Source: an uncultured Clostridium sp. (GTDB lineage: Bacteria > Bacillota > Clostridia > Clostridiales > Clostridiaceae). From it: 31,078 bases of DNA. The notes beneath the pieces are model-generated. The model had not been told where the DNA came from, did not search any database, and worked only from the letters and a program-made list of their open reading frames with translations. The stretch's first letter is position 1. Each line of letters starts with the position of its first letter. Position numbers and translations under genes: made by a program. Of this stretch, positions 14,908-21,672 are shown in pieces. The stretch is from positions 1 through 31,078 of the forward strand of contig CALBDU010000064.1 in NCBI GenBank assembly GCA_937927335.1. The letters run 5' to 3'.

Positions 14908-16509
14908 TTATTTGTTGTTCAGTGAAGCCTTGATAAAGTCCTTGAATAATGGATGTGGTCTATTTGGTCTTGACTTTAGTTCCGGATGAAATTGAACCCC
15001 TACAAACCAAGGGTGGTCTTTTATCTCGACTATTTCCACAAGCCTTGTATCAGGACTGGACCCGGATACTGACAGTCCAGCTTCTTCAAGCTGTTTTCTA
15101 TATTCATTGTTAAATTCATATCTGTGCCTGTGTCTTTCATATACAATCTCACTGCCATAAGCCACATAGGAATTGCTGTCTAATGCAAGCTTGCATGGGT
15201 ATATTCCAAGCCTCATAGTACCTCCCTTTTCATATATATCCTTCTGGTCAGGCATTAAGTCAATTACAGGATATTTTGTTTCCGGATTAATCTCCGAGCT
15301 ATGGGCATTGTCCAAACCTAAAACATTTCTAGAATATTCTATTACAGCACACTGCATACCAAGGCATATACCGAATAACGGCTTTTTATTTTCTCTTGCC
15401 CAGCGCACTGCCTCAATTTTACCCTCTATTCCTCTGTCTCCAAAGCCCCCTGGGACTAGTATCCCGTCAACACTATTAAGGTACTGCTCCGCATTCTCTC
15501 TTGTTAGCTCTACAGCATTAATCCACTTCACCTCAACAGAAGCATCATTAGCATAGCCTCCATGGTTTAAAGCCTCAACTACAGAAATATATGCATCATG
15601 AAGCTCTACATATTTTCCAACCAGGCCTATGGTAACGTGATCTTTCAAACTTTTGATTCCTTTAACCATGTTCTCCCATTCAGTGTTGCTGCTGCCGGTG
15701 CATTTCAAAGCTAACTTCCTGCACACTAAGTCATCCAGACCTTCTTCATGAAGCATCAAAGGCACTTCATATAAATTTTCAGCATCCAGATTTTGAATAA
15801 CAGCTTCTTTGTCCACATTGCAGAAAAGTCCTATTTTACTCTTTAATTCATCTGAAAGTGGCTTCTCGCTTCTACAAACGATTATATCTGGTTGAATTCC
15901 TATACCTCTCAGTTCCTTCACAGAATGCTGGGTTGGTTTTGTTTTAAGTTCACCGGATTTACCAAGGTATGGCACTAACGTCACATGAATGAAGCAGACA
16001 TTTTCCTGTCCTACATCATATCTTATCTGCCTTATTGCTTCAAGAAAAGGAAGTGATTCAATATCTCCAATAGTACCCCCTATTTCCGTTATAACCACAT
16101 CAATTTCCCTTTCCTTGGCAACCCTATATACCCTGGATTTAATTTCATTTGTTATATGAGGTATGACCTGTACGGTGCCGCCAAGATAGTCGCCTTTTCT
16201 TTCCTTGGAAATGACTGACCAGTATATTTTTCCAGTGGTTACATTGCTGTTCTGGCTAAGGTTCTCATCGATAAACCTTTCATAATGTCCAAGATCCAAA
16301 TCAGTCTCTGCACCATCATCAGTTACAAATACTTCGCCATGCTGGTAAGGGCTCATGGTACCCGGGTCAATGTTTATGTATGGATCGAACTTTTGAATTG
16401 ATACTTTCAGGCCTCTGTTTTTTAAAAGCCTTCCCAAAGATGCAGCCGTAATACCTTTCCCCAAGGAAGATACAACACCTCCGGTTACAAATACATATTT
16501 TGTATTCAT
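14908..16509 (-). CDS. pyrG: CTP synthase (glutamine-hydrolysing)
   Basis: 533 residues, full length. Makes CTP from UTP, ATP and glutamine. Amidoligase domain 1-265 (FVTGGVVSSLGKGI P-loop, GGTIGDIES, KTKPTQHSVKELRG) and class I glutaminase domain from about 290 with GGFGDRG, the nucleophile Cys382 in GICLGMQ, and the HPE dyad near the end (VQFHPELKSRP). AAGGGTGG ribosome site. The upstream leader lacks the G-run start plus attenuator used for CTP sensing in Bacillus pyrG; its promoter is unclear. Confidence 0.98.
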   Translation of the reverse strand: MNTKYVFVTGGVVSSLGKGITAASLGRLLKNRGLKVSIQKFDPYINIDPGTMSPYQHGEVFVTDDGAETDLDLGHYERFIDENLSQNSNVTTGKIYWSVISKERKGDYLGGTVQVIPHITNEIKSRVYRVAKEREIDVVITEIGGTIGDIESLPFLEAIRQIRYDVGQENVCFIHVTLVPYLGKSGELKTKPTQHSVKELRGIGIQPDIIVCRSEKPLSDELKSKIGLFCNVDKEAVIQNLDAENLYEVPLMLHEEGLDDLVCRKLALKCTGSSNTEWENMVKGIKSLKDHVTIGLVGKYVELHDAYISVVEALNHGGYANDASVEVKWINAVELTRENAEQYLNSVDGILVPGGFGDRGIEGKIEAVRWARENKKPLFGICLGMQCAVIEYSRNVLGLDNAHSSEINPETKYPVIDLMPDQKDIYEKGGTMRLGIYPCKLALDSNSYVAYGSEIVYERHRHRYEFNNEYRKQLEEAGLSVSGSSPDTRLVEIVEIKDHPWFVGVQFHPELKSRPNRPHPLFKDFIKASLNNK

Positions 16510-16542
16510 ATTTTAACCACCCTTCAAATTTAAAATTATATG

Positions 16543-16571
16543 TTGACAAATTAATAATAATATCCTATAAT
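16543..16571 (+). promoter_or_regulatory. orphan consensus sigmaA promoter, plus strand
   Basis: TTGACA (16543-16548), 17-base spacer, TATAAT (16566-16571): both hexamers and the spacing are perfect. It points away from pyrG toward the convergent end of the DUF1934 gene. No plus-strand protein gene follows. Predicted start near 16578. Confidence 0.6.
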
Positions 16572-16577
16572 GAGAAT

Positions 16578-16705
16578 TACCCTCAAATATTATAATGCAA
16601 TAATTATGTTTAAAAACATACTTTATATGATAACATATTAATTAATATAATGCTATACTTTTTTGCATATAAAAGCACAGGAAATTTATTCCTGTGCTTT
16701 TATAT
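16578..16705 (+). ncRNA. candidate small RNA between pyrG and the DUF1934 gene
   Basis: About 125 bases bounded by the perfect plus-strand promoter and a 13-bp terminator hairpin. No ORF with a ribosome site is inside. It contains small dyads TATGTTT/AAACATA (16605-16620) and ATATTAATTAATAT (16635-16648). The whole call is inference from promoter, terminator and lack of coding sequence; no known RNA family is recognised. Confidence 0.3.
16671..16701. terminator. bidirectional terminator hairpin
   Basis: Perfect 13-bp stem AAAAGCACAGGAA / TTCCTGTGCTTTT (arms 16671-16683 and 16689-16701, 5-base loop). On both strands the stem ends in CTTTTATAT, so it can stop the DUF1934 transcript (minus; its stop codon is within the loop and arm) and a plus-strand transcript. 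Confidence 0.75.
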
Positions 16706-17102
16706 TTATCTTTAAGGTTGTATCCAATGGTTCCTGGCCCACTACGCTTAGGAGATATTTTATAAATATATCTCCCCCTGCCTCGTTTACTTTGATATCA
16801 AGTTTCTTAGTTTCAATTTTTAGCTCCAATGTGCCATAAGGAGTGTTATACATAGATATGCTGTTGGATTTTTTATCAAAATCCATTTCTGCGTTTGTGC
16901 TGCCAATCCTTATCAGTGAAAACTTATCAGGGTTTATTTTTAATGTGGTAGTAGTGCCTTCCATACCTGATATTTCAGTTTCAGCATATTCCGCGTAATA
17001 ATTATCATTCTCCTTATAAAATATACCTGGAGTTACTACCTCGATGTTTTCATCGTCACCAAGCTGCCTGCTTGAAACAGAAATTATAGCCTTTTTCTTC
17101 AT
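16686..17102 (-). CDS. DUF1934 beta-barrel protein (YwiB-like)
   Basis: 138 residues, rich in beta-strand patterns with a central GMEGTTTTLKI and a C-terminal LKINIK. Matches the DUF1934/YwiB family, a small lipocalin-like barrel of unknown role. It lies 17 bases after the PP-loop gene, probably co-transcribed. The nearest ribosome site, GAGGAG, is about 13 bases from the ATG, a long spacing, so translation may be weak or coupled. Confidence 0.8.
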   Translation of the reverse strand: MKKKAIISVSSRQLGDDENIEVVTPGIFYKENDNYYAEYAETEISGMEGTTTTLKINPDKFSLIRIGSTNAEMDFDKKSNSISMYNTPYGTLELKIETKKLDIKVNEAGGDIFIKYLLSVVGQEPLDTTLKINIKAQE

Positions 17103-17119
17103 ATAAGTTTACTTACTCC

Positions 17120-18100
17120 TCAAATCAAATATTTTTCAATTTCACTATCATCAGCAGGTTTTACTGTAATGCTTTGATTAAACGGATGTTTGTACTTACC
17201 ATACTTAACCTTTATCACAGCTTCATCCTTACCCTTGCTATACCTGCCTGTTACCCTTGCAGCAAATTCTATATCCTCACTTTTTGGGTTTCCAGTCAAT
17301 ATTACCATAGTACCTTTATATTCCTCTGCAAGGAATATTGTATCCTTATCAGAGATGTATTTCTTTATTTCTGCTACCTCTTCCCCTGTCCTGGTGGATA
17401 TTATTTTAGCATCGTCCGAAACTCTCATATGCCTTCCATATTTCAATAACTCTATATCATTTTCAGTATAGTTTTCCTGGTGCATAAATAAATCCTTTAA
17501 TCGTTTTGCAAAGTTGGGCTCCGTAAGCTTACAGCCGCCGGCAGGAGATGGATAATCAATAATCCCCCATTTTTCAGCCAGCTCCATTTGAATCTTTCTG
17601 CTTCTCCCTGAAATATTCAGGAGCTTTTCCCTGTCAACCAGTCCGTCTAGTTCCATTTTAGTAGAAACCAGGTTTTGTGCGCAAAGGGGCCTTAAAATTT
17701 TATCACTGAACCCAGATTCCTTTTTAACTACATCCAAAGCTGAACGGTTTTGTGACATTGGTCTTTGGTTTAAAACCTCTCCTGTTATTATAAAGTCTGC
17801 ATTATACTCCTCCAAAAGCTTTCCCGAATAATTCATCATCATTGTATGACAATCTATACATGGATTCATATTTTTCCCAAAACCATGCTTCGGATTTTTC
17901 AGCATTTTTAAATGTTCCTTTGAAAAATCAATAACCACCAGTGGTATATCTATCTGCTTTGCCATTTTAACAGCGCTGGTTGGTCCAAAAAAGTATGATT
18001 TAAAGCATAATCCTATTACTTCTATTCCTTGATCCTTTATAAGTTTTGCAGCCAGGGTGCTGTCCAACCCTCCTGAAATCATTGCGAGTGCCTTAGTCAA
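17120..18100 (-). CDS. PP-loop ATPase, tRNA-thiolase-like (ThiI/MnmA-related)
   Basis: 326 residues from a TTG at 18100, placed six bases after GAAGGTG; a GTG three codons earlier overlaps that site. The N-terminal PP-loop ISGGLDSTLAAKL adenylates its substrate, as in tRNA sulfur-insertion enzymes. Cys81-x2-Cys84 (PCIDCHTMM) and Cys190 (GGCKLTEP) match the three-cysteine spacing that holds an iron-sulfur cluster in TtuA/TtcA-like thiolases (inference). There is no rhodanese or PRC-barrel domain as in classical ThiI or MnmA; the last 100 residues form a separate C-terminal domain. The target nucleotide cannot be stated. Confidence 0.8.
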   Translation of the reverse strand: MTKALAMISGGLDSTLAAKLIKDQGIEVIGLCFKSYFFGPTSAVKMAKQIDIPLVVIDFSKEHLKMLKNPKHGFGKNMNPCIDCHTMMMNYSGKLLEEYNADFIITGEVLNQRPMSQNRSALDVVKKESGFSDKILRPLCAQNLVSTKMELDGLVDREKLLNISGRSRKIQMELAEKWGIIDYPSPAGGCKLTEPNFAKRLKDLFMHQENYTENDIELLKYGRHMRVSDDAKIISTRTGEEVAEIKKYISDKDTIFLAEEYKGTMVILTGNPKSEDIEFAARVTGRYSKGKDEAVIKVKYGKYKHPFNQSITVKPADDSEIEKYLI

Positions 18101-18167
18101 TCTTTTCACCTTCTATATTATATTTAACTTACAACTTATAGTTTATCAAATTTATTTATTTAATCAA

Positions 18168-18212
18168 CATAAAAATAATTAACCATAAAAGCAAAGGCAA
18201 TTATGGTTAATT
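18168..18212 (-). terminator. intrinsic terminator of ypeB
   Basis: 12-bp perfect stem AATTAACCATAA / TTATGGTTAATT (arms 18177-18188 and 18201-18212, 12-base loop), followed on the minus strand by ATTTTTATG. Seven bases after the ypeB stop. Confidence 0.8.
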
Positions 18213-18218
18213 ATTTGG

Positions 18219-19589
18219 CTATATTGTTAATGTTCCATTAGGGGTATTAATTATTTGAATTATCCTTTGTTCATATCCAGTTTCAGCATTAATGTAAACT
18301 ATGAAGTTATCTCCATTATAATTTCCTGAGAATTCATAGCACAGTACCTCTTTATTTGTTTCAGCAGGTATAATGGCTTGTTTTACTGATGTAATATTAA
18401 GCCTTTTGCCCACTTTCTTTTTAGCTTCATCAGCACTTATTTTTGGCTTTGGCAATGTTCTGTTTTCCACATGGGATACGAGATATTTTTCCGATTCAAT
18501 GCCAATTATGCTGCCGTCCTCCAGAGATACCTTCAGCTTTATCTGATCTGGATATACCGTCACATTATCCTGTTGATATACATAGCTGATAACCGCTGAA
18601 TTTTCATAACTGAGTGTATAGGTGGATTTCATATTTTTGTAACCTATTTCGCTTAAATACCGGGTCCCTTTATCAATAGCCTTTTGTACATCAATAGTAG
18701 GTTCTCCTATATTTTTGCTGTCGATAAGGTATACAACCCGCCCTCCTCTTTTACTGATTTCACAAATTATGTTTTGCTTTTTATCATTCCGGCCCTTAAT
18801 TTCTGCAATATATCTGTAGGAATCTATTGTGGAGCTTCCTTGGCCAGACTGAAGCTGCAGTGAGGCAATTCGTTCATTACCAATAACTGCTCTGGCAGTT
18901 TTTTCTGCAGCCTGTGCTGAAACAGCCTTCTCAGAGCTTATTTTCGGCACAATCTGCATTACATTGTCTGAGAATGGTCCGTCATAAATAAGTGCAGGAT
19001 ATTGAACTACCTGCTTCTGAATATTTTTAAACTTATCAGAAATATTAGCCTCCTTCTCACTGGCGAAAACTCCTGACGCTTTTTTCCTGATTTCACCCCA
19101 CTTCACATTACCCGAATTTATATCATCCGAGACCTTTTTAAGTGAATCCTCCAAGGTCAGCGATTGCTGCTTCAGGTTCTCAATGGTTTTATAGTCTCCA
19201 TCCGTCAAATCTTTCCCTTCTGTGGATGCTTTAGCTAATGTATAGCAAAAATCCCCCACCTGGGATAAAAACTTGGATGTTTCCGCAGTAGTTTCCTGAG
19301 AAATTGGCAAAGAATTAAGCTCATCATCCGCCATAGCTGAATTCCGGAATATTTCCTCAAAAACCACTATGCTTTGCTCCCTTGATCCGGTAACTGCAGA
19401 TTTTGCCAAATTAGTCCTTATATTTTGAACATTATCTATCAGCTCATACATGTTTTTGCTGTATTGAGATTGCAGATAGTTTCTATAATCTGTCCTCTCC
19501 AGAGTCATCAATATGGCAAAGGTACTGGAAAAAACAACTATTAGCGTAACCAGTGCTGTATATATAATCCTCTTTTTATCAGTTTTCAT
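18219..19589 (-). CDS. ypeB: spore germination protein YpeB
   Basis: 456 residues. One N-terminal membrane helix (about 9-29), a helical YpeB domain (to about 215) and C-terminal PepSY-like repeats (about 225-450; YLVSHVENRTLPKPKISADEA is near one). In Bacillus, YpeB is made in the forespore, sits at the inner membrane and stabilises the cortex lytic enzyme SleB. sleB is usually directly upstream, but here the upstream neighbour is a divergent glycosyltransferase gene, so the partner is elsewhere or replaced. Good AGGAGGAA ribosome site. A terminator follows. Confidence 0.92.
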   Translation of the reverse strand: MKTDKKRIIYTALVTLIVVFSSTFAILMTLERTDYRNYLQSQYSKNMYELIDNVQNIRTNLAKSAVTGSREQSIVVFEEIFRNSAMADDELNSLPISQETTAETSKFLSQVGDFCYTLAKASTEGKDLTDGDYKTIENLKQQSLTLEDSLKKVSDDINSGNVKWGEIRKKASGVFASEKEANISDKFKNIQKQVVQYPALIYDGPFSDNVMQIVPKISSEKAVSAQAAEKTARAVIGNERIASLQLQSGQGSSTIDSYRYIAEIKGRNDKKQNIICEISKRGGRVVYLIDSKNIGEPTIDVQKAIDKGTRYLSEIGYKNMKSTYTLSYENSAVISYVYQQDNVTVYPDQIKLKVSLEDGSIIGIESEKYLVSHVENRTLPKPKISADEAKKKVGKRLNITSVKQAIIPAETNKEVLCYEFSGNYNGDNFIVYINAETGYEQRIIQIINTPNGTLTI

Positions 19590-19812
19590 AATATATTCCT
19601 CCTGCTGAATTTCCTTTATTTTATTGTTTCAAACTTTCTTATTTGTTATTCGCTGAAGGAATAAATATTTTATTTATAATTTGGTTAATATATAATAAAA
19701 AGGAATAAATATCTTTCTGTTATTAATTTTATATTAATTATCAGATATAATGTTTATTAATTAAAACTTATTATATATAATATTAATTACATAAATAACC
19801 AGAGGTGATCAA
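19590..19812. other. divergent intergenic region between ypeB and the GT28 gene
   Basis: 223 very AT-rich bases without an ORF. It must hold two diverging promoters. Plus-strand TATAAT hexamers at 19746-19751 and 19776-19781 have poor -35 boxes. A 13-base direct repeat AAGGAATAAATAT occurs at 19646 and 19700. No convincing sigmaG site for ypeB was found. Confidence 0.5.
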
Positions 19813-20961
19813 ATGAAAGCTATGATCCTTTCTGTATCTGCTGGAGGCGGACACGAGCATGCCGCTGAAGCTATCAGAAGACATATTATGCTGAAAAATC
19901 AGGATTCAGAAATTATTATTGTCGATACATTAAAATATATAAACCCCATTATAGACAAGGTAGTAATAGGCAGCTACCTTAAAAGCTTAAAGGTAACACC
20001 CGCATTGTACGGTAAATTATACAATCATTCGGAAACAGATGAAGGCACTGGCATAGCAACAGCAATCAGTTCAATTTTTAATGAAGCTATGACATTTAAG
20101 CTTTTGCCACTGATAGAAAAGGAAGAACCGGATATTCTGATATGTACACACCCATTTCCTACAGAAATGGTTTCTATTATGAAGGGGAAAAATAAGCTGG
20201 ATATACCCTGCATATCCATTATAACGGACTATTACCCCCACATTTTATGGCTTCATCCAAATATAGACGGATACATAGTTTCCAACGAAGACATGATTGA
20301 GGATATGGTTTCCAAAGGTATAGACAGACAAACAATATATAATTTGGGCATACCTGTAGCTCCTGAATTTTTAGTTAATTATGACAGGAGTGAAACCTTT
20401 TCAATGCTGAACCTGGATGAAAATAAGCCCACTATATTAGTAATGGGCGGAAGCCTTGGCATGGGAAAAATAAAGGCCATATACATGGAGCTTACAAAGG
20501 TAAGTGAAGACATACAAATTATAGTTATTACCGGCAATAATAAAAAACTCTATTCAGAACTTCAGGAAATTAAGGAAACCTCACCTAAGGAAACCAGAAT
20601 TATAGGCTTTACAAATAAGGTGAAAATGTTTATGCAGTGCTGTGATCTGCTCCTCACCAAGCCCGGTGGATTAACTATTACAGAGTCATTAATATGCGGC
20701 ATACCATTGGTATTGTTTTCTCCAATACCAGGACAGGAAGAAAAAAATGCAGAGTTTCTTTTAAAGCATAACCTGGCGGTTAGTATATCAGACATTGATA
20801 ATTGTACTGATATAATTCAGGGCCTTTTAAATGATAAACAACGGCTAAGCCTCATGAAATCAAACTGCAGGTACTATTCCAAGCCTGATTCCGGTGATGA
20901 TATATGTGATTTGATAACTTCAATTATAAAAAGCTCTTCAGATTCAAAAATAAAAATATAA
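19813..20961 (+). CDS. GT28-family glycosyltransferase (MGDG synthase / UgtP-like)
   Basis: 382 residues. N-terminal MGDG-synthase domain with SAGGGHEHAAEAI (residues 9-21, the GHxxAA motif), followed by a C-terminal GT-B domain with MGGSLGMGKIK and the nucleotide-sugar site KPGGLTITESLICGIPLV. Such enzymes move glucose or galactose from a UDP-sugar to diacylglycerol, making glycolipids or lipoteichoic anchors. Peripheral on the inner membrane leaflet; no membrane helix is seen. AGAGGTG ribosome site. It is opposite in strand to all its neighbours, converging on spoIIR. Confidence 0.88.
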   Translation: MKAMILSVSAGGGHEHAAEAIRRHIMLKNQDSEIIIVDTLKYINPIIDKVVIGSYLKSLKVTPALYGKLYNHSETDEGTGIATAISSIFNEAMTFKLLPLIEKEEPDILICTHPFPTEMVSIMKGKNKLDIPCISIITDYYPHILWLHPNIDGYIVSNEDMIEDMVSKGIDRQTIYNLGIPVAPEFLVNYDRSETFSMLNLDENKPTILVMGGSLGMGKIKAIYMELTKVSEDIQIIVITGNNKKLYSELQEIKETSPKETRIIGFTNKVKMFMQCCDLLLTKPGGLTITESLICGIPLVLFSPIPGQEEKNAEFLLKHNLAVSISDIDNCTDIIQGLLNDKQRLSLMKSNCRYYSKPDSGDDICDLITSIIKSSSDSKIKI

Positions 20962-20963
20962 CA

Positions 20964-21000
20964 GCAGAGAACTGCTATTTTGCAGCTCTCTGCTTTATTT
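20964..21000. terminator. shared terminator between GT28 gene and spoIIR
   Basis: 12-bp stem with one mismatch (GCAGAGAACTGC / GCAGCTCTCTGC, arms 20964-20975 and 20982-20993, 6-base loop) followed by TTTATTTT on the plus strand and TGTTATATTTTT on the minus strand. One arm lies in the last codons of spoIIR. Confidence 0.75.
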
Positions 21001-21598
21001 TGCTTATTATTTCAAATATCTTGAACTTTAATTGCACTACATTGCTTGTATTATTTATTTCTTCAAACTGGCGGTCAGTTAAAACCGTCTTCATTTTTTG
21101 CTCCGTCTCCTTGTAGGCCACCGTTCCCTTTGTTATATCCACAAAGCATAAGGGAGGAAACATAACACACCACCAATTTTTTCCTTTCCCTTCGCCTATT
21201 ACAACCTTATAGGCTTCGTAATTTCCTTGAGGCAGTGTTATATTGCCATATGATTTTGGCGGAAAGTTTTCTCTCAAAAGGGAAGAACCAACTGAATAGC
21301 TGTATCCATTGCCTTTAATAGTATTAAGGGCTATAGCACATATCTCCTTGTCATTCTCCTGTAAAATTCTTCTTGTCTCTTCAATGCTCTTGGAATTTTT
21401 AAGTTTTGGTGATATAAACTGAAGTATATTATCCTTTACCTTTAATTTTAAAGCTTGATCCTGTACACTGTCACTGTTTGCAATAACATGGAATCTTATA
21501 ATCTTGTTGTAAATGGAATCTCCCTGGTTGGTCCCGAAGATACCTGCATACAACGATACAACAAGCACGCAGCATAATGGAATTACTATTTTTTTCAA
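20975..21598 (-). CDS. spoIIR: stage II sporulation protein R
   Basis: 207 residues. Secreted from the forespore, it triggers the SpoIIGA protease to activate pro-sigmaE in the mother cell. N-terminal signal-like helix (about 4-20), then the family signatures IRFHVIANSDS, DQALKLKVKDNI and GKGKNWWCVMFPPLCF. TTG start (21598) with a G-rich site (GGGGGT) about 12 bases upstream, suggesting modest translation. It is 74 bases downstream of the GerAB-GerAC ORF on the same strand, an unusual place; no sigmaF promoter of good quality was found. Confidence 0.96.
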   Translation of the reverse strand: MKKIVIPLCCVLVVSLYAGIFGTNQGDSIYNKIIRFHVIANSDSVQDQALKLKVKDNILQFISPKLKNSKSIEETRRILQENDKEICAIALNTIKGNGYSYSVGSSLLRENFPPKSYGNITLPQGNYEAYKVVIGEGKGKNWWCVMFPPLCFVDITKGTVAYKETEQKMKTVLTDRQFEEINNTSNVVQLKFKIFEIISKIKQRAAK

Positions 21599-21672
21599 TT
21601 TGTGTTTACCCCCGCATTTATTTACTATTAAAATTATTGACGGAAATACAAATTATATTCAATAGCACCGGA

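Noticed and set aside
15173..15556. 127-codon plus-strand ORF opposite pyrG
   Set aside because: Antisense shadow of the glutaminase domain, no start signals.
16510..16620. CTP-sensing attenuation leader for pyrG (reiterative G start plus terminator)
   Set aside because: No GGGC-type start at proper distance from a -10 and no terminator hairpin before the pyrG ribosome site; only GAGGG near a TATAAT.
21599..21672. sigmaF promoter for spoIIR at the GGGGGTAAACA run
   Set aside because: It resembles a sigmaF -10 but would start transcription at the TTG itself and has no -35 at 15 bases; it is better read as the ribosome site.
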